From the NCBI GenBank assembly GCA_035559715.1, contig DATMAW010000216.1, positions 1 through 24,416 of the forward strand: a stretch of DNA of 24,416 nucleotides, in the 5' to 3' direction. A model generated the notes under the pieces. The model did not search any database and was not told the origin of the DNA. It saw only the letters and a list, made by a program, of their open reading frames with translations. The position numbers and the translations under genes were made by a program. This DNA comes from JACQHC01 sp035559715. Lineage in GTDB: Bacteria; Gemmatimonadota; Gemmatimonadetes; Gemmatimonadales; GWC2-71-9. Within the stretch, counting starts at the first letter, position 1. Each line of letters begins with the position of its first letter. This document shows, one piece after another, positions 6,614-13,967 of the stretch.

Positions 6614-7625
6614 CGCCCTCCTCGGCCGCGAGCAATTGTTCCACGGACACGCCCGGGCGCGAGCCGGCGCCGCCGAACATCGAGCCCGTGGTGCGCGTGT
6701 CCACGCGACGCTGCGCCAGCACATAGGCGCGCGGCGGCAGCGGGATGTAGCCCACCTCGGACACCAGCTCGGCCGCGTGCTCGAGGTAGAACTTCACGAA
6801 TGCCGCCACCTCCGGACGGTCCAGGGATCGCGTGGCGACGTAGATGAAGATGGGCCTGGACAGCGGTTGATACGTGTTGTTGCTCACCGTCTCCAATGAC
6901 GGCGCGATCGGCCCTGCGCCATTGTCGGGCTTGCCATCGTCCACCGGCACAAGCTTCAGCCGGTCGCGATTCTCCGCGTAGTACGCGTATCCGAAGAACC
7001 CCAGCGCCAGCCGGTCCGTGGCCACGCCCTGCACGATGACGTTGTCGTCTTCGCTGGACGTGTAGTCGCCGCGGCTCGCGTGCTCCTCGCCCACGATCGC
7101 TTCCGTGAAGTAATCGTACGTGCCTGAGTCCACGCCGGCGCCGAAGAGGTGTAACTCCTCGTCGGGCCACCCGCTCCGTACCTGACTCCAGCGAGTGATG
7201 CGGCCCTGGGCGGCGGGCTCCCAGATGCGCTTCAGCTCGTCCACCGTGATGGACTCCGCCCACGTGTTGTCGGGGTGCACCACGATGGCCAATCCGTCGT
7301 AAGCCACCGGCAGCTCGACGTACTCGATCCCGTTCTGCGCGCAGCGCTCCACCTCGCTCGAACGAATGGGGCGCGACGCGTTGGAGACGTCGGTCTCGCC
7401 GCCACAGAACTTCTGGAAGCCGCCGCCGGTGCCCGAGATCCCGACCGTGACGTTGACATCGTGCTGCCGCTGGAATTCCTCGGCCACGGCTTCGGTGATC
7501 GGGTAGACGGTGCTCGAGCCGTCCACGGTCACGGTGCCGGACGGGCGGGGGCCGCATGCGGTCAGGATGGCGAGAACGGCGCCGACCCCGGCGCCGGTGA
7601 GGCGATGTGCGTTGTGCTTCGTCAT
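6600..7625 (-). CDS. pstS: Phosphate-binding lipoprotein PstS
   Basis: The substrate-binding protein of the Pst importer, 341 residues from the ATG at 7625. The N-terminus is a lipoprotein signal with lipobox LTAC (lipidated Cys24), so the protein is membrane-anchored. Phosphate-binding motifs typical of PstS are visible: VDGSSTVYP (about 34-42), ISGTGGGFQKFC (63-74), SNASRPI (81-87) and GVDSGTYDYF in the second lobe. The ATG at 7625 gives a clean signal peptide; longer starts add a Pro-rich segment and an upstream frame running into the Pho-box DNA. Upstream at 7682-7731 lie two pairs of 11-bp-spaced repeats, so PhoB control is likely. First gene of pstSCAB-phoU. Confidence 0.95.
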   Translation of the reverse strand: MTKHNAHRLTGAGVGAVLAILTACGPRPSGTVTVDGSSTVYPITEAVAEEFQRQHDVNVTVGISGTGGGFQKFCGGETDVSNASRPIRSSEVERCAQNGIEYVELPVAYDGLAIVVHPDNTWAESITVDELKRIWEPAAQGRITRWSQVRSGWPDEELHLFGAGVDSGTYDYFTEAIVGEEHASRGDYTSSEDDNVIVQGVATDRLALGFFGYAYYAENRDRLKLVPVDDGKPDNGAGPIAPSLETVSNNTYQPLSRPIFIYVATRSLDRPEVAAFVKFYLEHAAELVSEVGYIPLPPRAYVLAQRRVDTRTTGSMFGGAGSRPGVSVEQLLAAEEGDAAR

Positions 7626-7681
7626 GGTCCTATTGGTCCTTTCCATGCCGGTTCGCTGAGTTGCAGGGCTCGACGGACGTT

Positions 7682-7731
7682 CGAACGGCCGCGTAACAAT
7701 CGGCGGAGGGACCTGCAACGAACGCGTAACG
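7682..7731 (-). promoter_or_regulatory. Pho-box-like direct repeats upstream of pstS
   Basis: Reading plus-strand hexamers: CGAACG at 7682, GTAACA at 7693, GCAACG at 7715 and GTAACG at 7726. All fall on one 11-bp grid with one empty slot at 7704. On the minus strand they read CGTTAC/CGTTGC and TGTTAC/CGTTCG, two pairs exactly 33 bp apart. PhoB binds 7-bp direct repeats with 4-bp spacers, an 11-bp period. The site lies 57-106 bases before the pstS ATG. Confidence 0.7.
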
Positions 7732-7744
7732 CCACTCCGCGCCA

Positions 7745-8917
7745 TCAGAAGCTCGCCTGCCACATCAGCTTGAATTCCTGCGCCGTGCGACTGGCGCCGA
7801 GCGCGTCCTTGTAGCTGTAGAAGTCCACGCCGGCGCGCATGAGCGTGGTCGCGCTGAAGTAGAGGTTCAGCACCGGGGTCAGGAGGATCCCGTGGTCGCC
7901 GGCGACGTTCGTGTTGGGGTCGGTGTAGTCAACGCGGAGCGCGGGCTCGACGGCGCGCACCAGGCGCGTCTCCGATCCCCGGGTCTCGACGCGGTAGGCG
8001 CCGATCACGCTGGCGCCGCGGAACGTGACCACGTTGCTGTCCGCCGAGTTACGCAGGTTCCCGTTGTTGAACCGGCCGGTGTTCACCCGCAGCGGCAGAG
8101 GCACGTTATCCCCGGTGGCCAGGTCGGCGATCAGGTGAAATCCCGGACGGAACCCGCCCACCTCGACGTCCAGCGCGAAGGCGGTGGTCATCTTGGACGA
8201 GTCGGCGAAGTACGTGACGGCTCCTGTGCAAACGGCGCAAACGGCCCGATCGCGTGCGGCAATCGCAGCGCCGATTTGCAGCACCGGCTGGTTGCCCGCA
8301 TTGACCAGCGGCGTCAGCGCCACGCGGCCGAAGAAGCTCTTGGCGTTGTTTACGTCGAGGGAACTCTCCCGCGAGCCGTTGGAGACGCCGGCCTTGACGA
8401 ACACGCGGCGGTCCAGGAAGTCCCCGTCCACGAAGGCGCCAAGGTCCTGCGCGGCGTAGCCGTTGTTCACGAGGATGTCGTTCAGTCCTTCCTTCCCGGT
8501 GAGCCCGTAGATCCGGACTCCACGCTCGATGGACGGCAGGTTGTTCGAGCTGGTGAACTCGTAGCGCTGGAACGGTGACTTCTCCTGCCCGATCGTCACG
8601 CCCACGTGCGGCGACAGCCCCAGGCGGACGTACGCGTCGCGCATCCGCAGCGCGGCCATTTCGAAGCTTGGTTGGATGACGAGCAGGACGTTGTCGGCCA
8701 GCCGTACGTCGGCCTGGATTCGGAGCCTGCGGATCTCAAAGCCGTTGTTGAGCGCCGTCGTGTTGTACTGGTTGCTCGAGTCGCCCCAGGAGAACCGGTA
8801 CATCGCCTGGGCTCGCCCGCCGACGCGGACGGTGGGTGTCTGCGCCCGCGCGAGCGCGGGAAGCAACAGGCCGGCAATTGCCGGGAACGGCGCGAGACGC
8901 AGCCGACGAAAACTCAC
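7745..8917 (-). CDS. Phosphate-selective porin O/P-like outer-membrane barrel
   Basis: A 390-residue outer-membrane protein from a GTG with GGAG upstream. A Sec signal ends near ALARA (residue 25). The mature part alternates short amphipathic strands: VRVGGRAQAMYRFSW, NGFEIRRLRIQADVRL, MRDAYVRLG, VGVTIGQEKSPF and SIERGVRIYGL. This is the pattern of the porin O/P (OprP/OprO) family, and it ends in a terminal Phe (LMWQASF), the barrel-assembly signature. A CAVC pair (227/230) lies in a predicted loop. The position between phoR and pstS and its own Pho-box-like promoter indicate uptake of phosphate or polyphosphate across the outer membrane. Anion specificity is inferred from family and context. 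Confidence 0.88.
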   Translation of the reverse strand: MSFRRLRLAPFPAIAGLLLPALARAQTPTVRVGGRAQAMYRFSWGDSSNQYNTTALNNGFEIRRLRIQADVRLADNVLLVIQPSFEMAALRMRDAYVRLGLSPHVGVTIGQEKSPFQRYEFTSSNNLPSIERGVRIYGLTGKEGLNDILVNNGYAAQDLGAFVDGDFLDRRVFVKAGVSNGSRESSLDVNNAKSFFGRVALTPLVNAGNQPVLQIGAAIAARDRAVCAVCTGAVTYFADSSKMTTAFALDVEVGGFRPGFHLIADLATGDNVPLPLRVNTGRFNNGNLRNSADSNVVTFRGASVIGAYRVETRGSETRLVRAVEPALRVDYTDPNTNVAGDHGILLTPVLNLYFSATTLMRAGVDFYSYKDALGASRTAQEFKLMWQASF

Positions 8918-8988
8918 GGTGGGCTCCGATGGAATCCGTGGGGTTCGATCGCCGCCGATTGGCCGGCGTTACATTCAACGGGGTTTGC

Positions 8989-9027
8989 GTGACCGAATCC
9001 TCACAACCGTGTAACGATTGGGTAACG
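8989..9027 (-). promoter_or_regulatory. Pho-box-like direct repeats upstream of the porin gene
   Basis: Plus-strand GTGACC at 8989, GTAACG at 9011 and GTAACG at 9022 lie on one 11-bp grid (slot 9000 is degenerate, CTCACA). On the minus strand this reads CGTTAC-N5-CGTTAC, then GGTCAC. It lies 72-110 bases before the porin GTG and after the phoR stop, so the porin has its own promoter. Confidence 0.7.
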
Positions 9028-9042
9028 TCGCAAGAGCGGGGG

Positions 9043-10740
9043 TCAGGACGGGAAGAGGAGGCGGATGGTTGTCCCACGGCCGAGCATGCTTTCGGCTTCC
9101 ACCCGGCCGCCGTGGGCTTCCACGAAGTGCTTGACGATGCTCAGGCCCAACCCCGTGCCGCCCTCCGTGCGGGAGCGCCCCGGGTCCACGCGGTAGAACC
9201 GCTCGAAGATTCGCGGCAGGTGTTCCGCTGGAATCCCGGCGCCGGTGTCTGACACCGTGACCTCGCAGTCCGGTCCGCGCGCCGTGACGCGGACGGCGAT
9301 CATGCCGCCAGCCGGCGTGTGGCGCAGGGCGTTGTCGAACAAGTTGGTCAGGATCTCCCGGAATGCTTCGGGATCGGCACTGAGTGCCACGCCGGCGTCT
9401 TCCACCGCAAACCGGACACCGGCGGCTTCGGCCCGTTCAGCGAACGGAGCCCATGCCTCGCGCGCAGCGGCCTCGCCGTTGAGGCGCTGGCGCTGCGGCT
9501 GCCAGGCGCCGGACTCCAGGCGCGCGAGATCCAGCAGGTCCTCCACCAGCCGCTGCATGCGTCGAGCGTTCGCCAGCACCACCTCGAGGAACCGGCGCCG
9601 CTCGGACTCATCGGGCGCCGCCGTCAGCACGGTCTCGACGTAGCCCGCGATGTTGGTCAGCGGCGTCTTGAGCTCGTGAGACACGTTGGCCACGAAGTCG
9701 CGCCGCACGAGATCGAGCCGGCGGTGATCCGTGACGTCGTGAAGCACGATGACGGCGCCGCCCCTGGGAAGCGGCCGCGCGGTCATCAGGATCGTCCGGC
9801 TATCGAAGTCCACCTCGCGTGCGGGGACCGGCTCTCCGGCGAGCGCGTGCTCCACGGTCTCGCGCGCCCCCAGTTGGCGGAACAGCTCGCGTACGGGCGG
9901 CAGGGGCTCGTCCGGCCGGTACCCCAGCAGGCGTCGCGTTGCGGTGTTGGCCGCGACGATGGCCCCACTGGCATCGCACCCGATGACGCCTTCCACCATT
10001 GACTCGATGAGCGCCTCGGTCTCGTCCCGCTCGCGGCGGAGCTGGGCCATGCGGTCCGCCAGTTCGTGTTGCATCGTTCGGAGCGCGCCCACCAGCTGTC
10101 GGATCTCCGGGGCGCCTGACGTTGGATAGGGAAGGTCGCTGGAGGCTGGCAGCGTGCGGGCGGCGTTTGCCAGCTCGCGCAGCGGCCGACCCAGGGATCG
10201 CCCCACCAGGGCCGCGGCGAGCGTGCCCAGCGCGAGTACCCCCAGGCCCACGAGCCACATGGCCCGCCGGGCCTCGCCGATCACCGCGTCCACGTCCGCG
10301 AGGTCTTCGGACACGCGGACGGTGCCCGGCCAGGCTCGGATCGCCACCTTCAGCTCGAGTCGGTGCGTGCTCTCGCTCCGGCGAATGGTCACGCCCCGGC
10401 GCCCCTGCTGCGCGGCGATCACTTCGGGACGATCCGCGTGGTTCTCCAACCGCAACAGGCCCGCGTCATCGAAGTCCGAATCCCCCACGACGCGGCCGTC
10501 AGCGGCAATGAGCGTGACGCGGCGATCCAGCGCCTGACCGTGGCGGTGCGCCAGGGCGTTGAGGTCTTCGGAGCGGCCTTGAATGGCCTGCGCCACCACG
10601 CGCGCGTCCCGTTCCAACTCGTCGGTCAGCGCGGCTTCGAGTTTGGTTTGCAGAATGCGGCTCGATTGGACGGAGAACGCAGCGATTGCGGCCAGGAGGA
10701 TCGCCGTTGCGCCGAGGATCAGCCGGGTGCCGAGACTCAC
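9043..10740 (-). CDS. phoR: Phosphate-regulon sensor histidine kinase PhoR
   Basis: A 565-residue membrane kinase. It has a first membrane helix (about 6-24), an extracytoplasmic sensor region (about 25-158), a second helix (160-180) and a HAMP-like linker (181-234). A PAS domain follows (about 236-340, with EALIESMVEGVIGCD and LHDVTDHR). The phosphoacceptor His355 lies in FVANVSHELKTPL. The ATPase domain has N470 (NLFDNALRH), DTGAGIP (498-504), FERFYR (512-517) and GGTGLGLSIVK (527-537). The GTG start overlaps the phoB stop (GTGA). Unlike E. coli PhoR it has a substantial periplasmic domain, as in many non-enteric PhoR proteins. It phosphorylates PhoB under phosphate limitation. Confidence 0.95.
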   Translation of the reverse strand: MSLGTRLILGATAILLAAIAAFSVQSSRILQTKLEAALTDELERDARVVAQAIQGRSEDLNALAHRHGQALDRRVTLIAADGRVVGDSDFDDAGLLRLENHADRPEVIAAQQGRRGVTIRRSESTHRLELKVAIRAWPGTVRVSEDLADVDAVIGEARRAMWLVGLGVLALGTLAAALVGRSLGRPLRELANAARTLPASSDLPYPTSGAPEIRQLVGALRTMQHELADRMAQLRRERDETEALIESMVEGVIGCDASGAIVAANTATRRLLGYRPDEPLPPVRELFRQLGARETVEHALAGEPVPAREVDFDSRTILMTARPLPRGGAVIVLHDVTDHRRLDLVRRDFVANVSHELKTPLTNIAGYVETVLTAAPDESERRRFLEVVLANARRMQRLVEDLLDLARLESGAWQPQRQRLNGEAAAREAWAPFAERAEAAGVRFAVEDAGVALSADPEAFREILTNLFDNALRHTPAGGMIAVRVTARGPDCEVTVSDTGAGIPAEHLPRIFERFYRVDPGRSRTEGGTGLGLSIVKHFVEAHGGRVEAESMLGRGTTIRLLFPS

Positions 10741-11447
10741 CGATCCGTTCCGGCGGCCCGGTCGGCGGCGCGGAACCGGTAGCCGAAGCCACGCACCGTT
10801 TCGAGGAAGTCTGCGGCGGCGCCGAGTTTGGCGCGCAGGCGCTGCATGTGCATGTCCACGGTGCGCGTCTGGATGTCCGGGTGCGCGTGCCAGACGGTTT
10901 CCAGCAGGCTCGCGCGGGTCTGCACGCGGCCGCGGCGCTCCGCCAGCGTCACCAGCAGGTTGTACTCCGTGGCCGTGAGTTCGACCTCGTGGTCGTTCAC
11001 CCACACGCGGTGCGCCGCCCGGTCAATGCGAAGCGGGCCCGCCGTGATCACGGAGCCGGAGGCGACCGCGGGGCTGCCCAGGCGACGGAGCACGGCTCCC
11101 ACGCGGAGCACCAGCTCCTCCGGCGAAAACGGCTTGGCGATGTAGTCGTCGGCGCCCAGCGAGAGTCCCTTCACGCGGTCGGCCTCGTCCTTCTTTGCGG
11201 TCAGCACGACCACGCCGATGTCGCGGGTCTCCTCCCGCCGCCTGAGTTCTTCCAGGACGCTGAGACCGGACACGCCGGGCAGCATGAGATCGAGCACCAC
11301 GAGATCCGGGCGTTCAGTCGCGGCCGTCCGGAGCGCCTCCGTCCCGTTGGCCGCCGTGGACACTCGGTAGCCGGCCTTAGCGAGGTGATAGGCGACGAGT
11401 GCCGTGATGTCGGGCTCGTCGTCCACAACGAGGACGCGATGCGTCAT
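10737..11447 (-). CDS. phoB: Phosphate-regulon response regulator PhoB
   Basis: A 236-residue OmpR/PhoB-type regulator. Receiver domain: acidic pocket D9/D10/E11, phosphoacceptor Asp53 (VVLDLMLPG), Thr83 and Lys105 (AKPF). C-terminal winged helix: ELTATEYNLLVTLAERRGRV, the recognition segment TRTVDMHMQRLRAKLG (about 194-209) and ETVRGFGYRF (216-225). The ATG at 11447 gives the conserved opening HRVLVVDDEP. There is no Shine-Dalgarno; the bases before the ATG are pyrimidine-rich and a TATATT box sits 8 bases upstream, suggesting a leaderless transcript. It is followed by phoR with GTGA overlap. Its likely targets are the 11-bp repeat arrays in this window. Confidence 0.95.
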   Translation of the reverse strand: MTHRVLVVDDEPDITALVAYHLAKAGYRVSTAANGTEALRTAATERPDLVVLDLMLPGVSGLSVLEELRRREETRDIGVVVLTAKKDEADRVKGLSLGADDYIAKPFSPEELVLRVGAVLRRLGSPAVASGSVITAGPLRIDRAAHRVWVNDHEVELTATEYNLLVTLAERRGRVQTRASLLETVWHAHPDIQTRTVDMHMQRLRAKLGAAADFLETVRGFGYRFRAADRAAGTDR

Positions 11448-11455
11448 CGGAGGAG

Positions 11456-11461
11456 AATATA
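11456..11461 (-). promoter_or_regulatory. Possible -10 box giving a leaderless phoB transcript
   Basis: TATATT on the minus strand ends 8 bases before the phoB ATG, about the usual distance from a -10 box to the first transcribed base. The intervening CTCCTCCG is the opposite of a Shine-Dalgarno. No convincing -35 was seen. Confidence 0.4.
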
Positions 11462-11485
11462 CCGCCCGCTCGCGGCGCCGGGCGA

Positions 11486-12094
11486 TCACAACGTGTTGCT
11501 GTACGAAATGAACTTGAACCGGCCGCGGTGCTCCAGCACGGGTCCAAAGAGGCGCTCGGCTACGGTGTCGCCCGGGGCGCGAACCCGCCGAATCACGCAC
11601 CGGCCCCAGACGATGTTCTCACCGTGACGGGCGGGCGGCGGCTCGCACGAATACCCCAGGTATCCGAGCGGCCGCCCGCCGCGGCGCCCGATCAGCCGCT
11701 CTAGCCCCTTCCGGCTGTGCTGCTGGATCACGAACCACAACAGCCCCGGGCTGAGATCGTACGGCGGTTTGGCCTCCGGCACCGTCGGGTAGTAGAGATA
11801 GGCGAACTCCCCGCGGTCGAGGAGAAGTTGTGCGAGCGCCGCGGTGTCGCGGCGCTCGAGAGCGTCAACAAAACGCTGGATCAGAGCGTCACGGCTGCCA
11901 GCCCCCAGCCTGAGCGAGTCCGGTGCGCGCAGCCCCTCGCGGAACCGCCGCAGTGCGACGTCGGGAGGCAGGGCACTGTCCACGACCCCGGCCGGGACCG
12001 ACGGCGAGCGGCGTCCGCCTGCCTCGGCGGGACCGCACGCCACGGCGGCAAGCGCGATCAAGGCGGCGGCCGCCAGTGTTCGCCGATCGTTCAT
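11486..12094 (-). CDS. Small hypothetical lipoprotein between the beta-helix lipoprotein and phoB
   Basis: A 202-residue protein of unknown function. A signal peptide with lipobox AVAC puts the lipidated cysteine at residue 20. Residues 60-110 (RDALIQRFVDALERRDTAALAQLL) resemble the opening helix pair of NTF2/SnoaL-like small ligand-binding folds, but this is only a resemblance. An aromatic, glycine-rich C-terminal half follows, with two Cys (in YSCEPP and WGRCVI) that could form a disulfide. The ATG shares its A with the TGA of the upstream gene (TGATG), so it is translated with the beta-helix lipoprotein. It lies 38 bases before phoB, so the pair is probably part of the phosphate response. 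Confidence 0.75.
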   Translation of the reverse strand: MNDRRTLAAAALIALAAVACGPAEAGGRRSPSVPAGVVDSALPPDVALRRFREGLRAPDSLRLGAGSRDALIQRFVDALERRDTAALAQLLLDRGEFAYLYYPTVPEAKPPYDLSPGLLWFVIQQHSRKGLERLIGRRGGRPLGYLGYSCEPPPARHGENIVWGRCVIRRVRAPGDTVAERLFGPVLEHRGRFKFISYSNTL

Positions 12095-13755
12095 CAGTTG
12101 ATAGCGTACACCGTCCATCCCTGCCACCACTTGGGGCCGGCCGGATTGGCGGCGCCGACGTAGGTGGTGTTTGCCATGGTGCCACCGAAGAAGCCGCCGG
12201 CCCTACCGGCCGGGAGGTTCCCGCCGCCGGATGCCGAGGCCGCGCTGGCACCAGGGGTGAAATCGAGCGATGCCGGATTGAGACTGGTGAACAACTCCGC
12301 GGCTGTCGGGGCCGTGCGGTGGCCGTCGCCGCTGAACTTGGCTTCCTGCCCGAAGTTGGAGCCGACGGCGTCATAGTTCTGGCCGTTTTCCGCCAGGATC
12401 ACGTTCTTGATGGCCAGGGTGTCACGCGTGTTGAGCGAGTCGGTCCAGGCGTCGCGGATGTTGATGCCGATGCCTTTGTACCGGGCGACGATGCCGTTCT
12501 GCAACCAGCCTCCGGTGCCGCGCCGCAAGACGATCCCGTTGCCGTCGTTGGGGAAGCCGCCGAGCGCGCCCGTCCCTACCAGCGTGAAGTTGGCGACCGT
12601 CGGGTTGGACCAGGGCTCGCTGGCACCGGTTGTGGTAACCGAGCAGCCGCTCACGGCGGGGTCGCAACCGTCCGCTTCAATGCCACGCGGATCGGACGAG
12701 AACGTGCCCGTGCCGGGACGGGGCACCAGCCGTTGTGACTGGAAAGCGATCAGGTATTGCAGCTTGCCCTGAAACCCCTCCGACCAGTCGAAGTGGTCGT
12801 CGCCTGACTCGTACGAGACGAGGTAGCGGGCCTGGACGGCCCCACCCCAGAACTCGAATGAGTCGTCGAGGCCGCTCATGCTCTGCACGTACTCCAGCTT
12901 GGTGCCGCTTCCCACCGCGTACATCGAGATGGAGTTCAACTCCTGCCCGGCCCCGTTGGACACGTCGAACCCCGCGAACTCCACGCGGACGTACTTGAGC
13001 ACGCCGCTGCTGTCGGCGTTGTTCGTGCCGCCGGCGTAGTTCTCTGAAACGTTCGCCGGTCCTTCCGTCGAGATCGTCGTGCCCGTGCGGTTGATGATGC
13101 CGTTGCCGACGATGACGATGCCGCCCCAGTCGCCGGGCGCGCGGTTCCCCGCGGCGCGGGCCGACGTGAAGACGATCGGCTGACTCGCGGTTCCCTGAGC
13201 GTTGATTTTGGCGCCCCGCAGAATCCACAGCGAGCTACCGGGAGCCGCCGTGTCGCCCACGATCCTGGTCCCGGCCTCGATCGTAAGGGTGGCGCCGTTC
13301 GTCACCTTCACAAACCCGCTCAGCGTATAGACGGTATCCGCCTTGAGCGTCCGGCTCGACGTGATGTTGCCGGAGAGTGTTGCGGCCTTGAGTCCGGTGG
13401 TGATCGCGACCGGACCGGCGAAGTCGCTCATCAGCTCGCCGGCCACTGCGGCAACGCGGTAGCTGTAGGTCACGCCTGACGTGAGCCCGGTGTCGCTGTG
13501 GGTCGGCTGCGTCAGCGCGCCACCCACTTGCGTGAACACGCCGGGATTTGCCGCGGTTGCCCGCTCGAGGCGATAGCTGTCAGCGCCCGAAACGGCGTTC
13601 CAGCTGACCTGAACGGCGGTCAAACTCAGCTGTGTCACGGTGAGATTTGCCGGCGGTTCGGGTGGAACGGGAGCGGCGGTGTCCTCGCAGGCGGAGGGGC
13701 TGAGGGCAAGCAGCGCCACCGCGACCCCTACCAGCGGGCGTCGAACGAAGGTCAT
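12094..13755 (-). CDS. Secreted lipoprotein with fibronectin III domain and beta-helix-like body
   Basis: A 553-residue protein from an ATG preceded by AAGGAG. The signal peptide ends at a lipobox-like SAC (Cys23; Pro at -3 is atypical). A fibronectin type III domain spans about 35-121 (LTAVQVSWNAVSGADSYRLER). Beyond it are strand-turn repeats (YTLSGFVKVTNGATLTIEAGT, DWGGIVIVGNG, LKYVRVEFAGFDV, KLEYVQSMSG, LQYLIAFQSQ) like a right-handed parallel beta-helix. A cluster of acidic residues at 297-327 (LDDSFEFWGG, SGDDHFDW) could bind calcium or another metal. Similar lipoproteins are often found beside TonB-dependent receptors, as here. A Pho-box-like array at 13820-13853 precedes it. Its activity is unknown; surface capture or hydrolysis of a phosphorus-containing ligand is inference. 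Confidence 0.8.
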   Translation of the reverse strand: MTFVRRPLVGVAVALLALSPSACEDTAAPVPPEPPANLTVTQLSLTAVQVSWNAVSGADSYRLERATAANPGVFTQVGGALTQPTHSDTGLTSGVTYSYRVAAVAGELMSDFAGPVAITTGLKAATLSGNITSSRTLKADTVYTLSGFVKVTNGATLTIEAGTRIVGDTAAPGSSLWILRGAKINAQGTASQPIVFTSARAAGNRAPGDWGGIVIVGNGIINRTGTTISTEGPANVSENYAGGTNNADSSGVLKYVRVEFAGFDVSNGAGQELNSISMYAVGSGTKLEYVQSMSGLDDSFEFWGGAVQARYLVSYESGDDHFDWSEGFQGKLQYLIAFQSQRLVPRPGTGTFSSDPRGIEADGCDPAVSGCSVTTTGASEPWSNPTVANFTLVGTGALGGFPNDGNGIVLRRGTGGWLQNGIVARYKGIGINIRDAWTDSLNTRDTLAIKNVILAENGQNYDAVGSNFGQEAKFSGDGHRTAPTAAELFTSLNPASLDFTPGASAASASGGGNLPAGRAGGFFGGTMANTTYVGAANPAGPKWWQGWTVYAIN

Positions 13756-13819
13756 GCGGTCTCCTTGAGACATGGCGTTGATGGAGTGCTGATCACGACT
13801 GCGGGAGAAAACCAAACAG

Positions 13820-13853
13820 GTGACGATGACGTGTTTGTGACCGCTATGTCACA
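13820..13853 (-). promoter_or_regulatory. Pho-box-like direct repeats upstream of the beta-helix lipoprotein
   Basis: Plus-strand ATGACG at 13826, GTGACC at 13837 and GTCACA at 13848 lie exactly 11 bp apart; an extra GTGACG at 13820 is off the grid. On the minus strand the motifs read CGTCAT/GGTCAC/TGTGAC. The array is 65-98 bases before the ATG and follows the receptor's stop, so the lipoprotein can be transcribed separately from the receptor. It is the least regular of the four arrays. Confidence 0.55.
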
Positions 13854-13967
13854 ATCCCGCCACAACGACTCGCGGGTGAGTTGCGGGAATGGTTGCCAGC
13901 GCCCCAGACGCACGAGACGCCCTCTCCGATCAGCGCCCCTTCCACCGCACGCGGTATCGCGGCCGGA

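Noticed and set aside
5648..6847. Plus-strand open frame opposite pstC and pstA
   Set aside because: Arg/Gln/Gly-rich translation without motifs, fully antisense to intact permease genes.
6600..7763. Longer PstS starting near 7763
   Set aside because: It would remove the lipoprotein signal from the N-terminus and run through the Pho-box-like array; the ATG at 7625 gives a proper lipobox.
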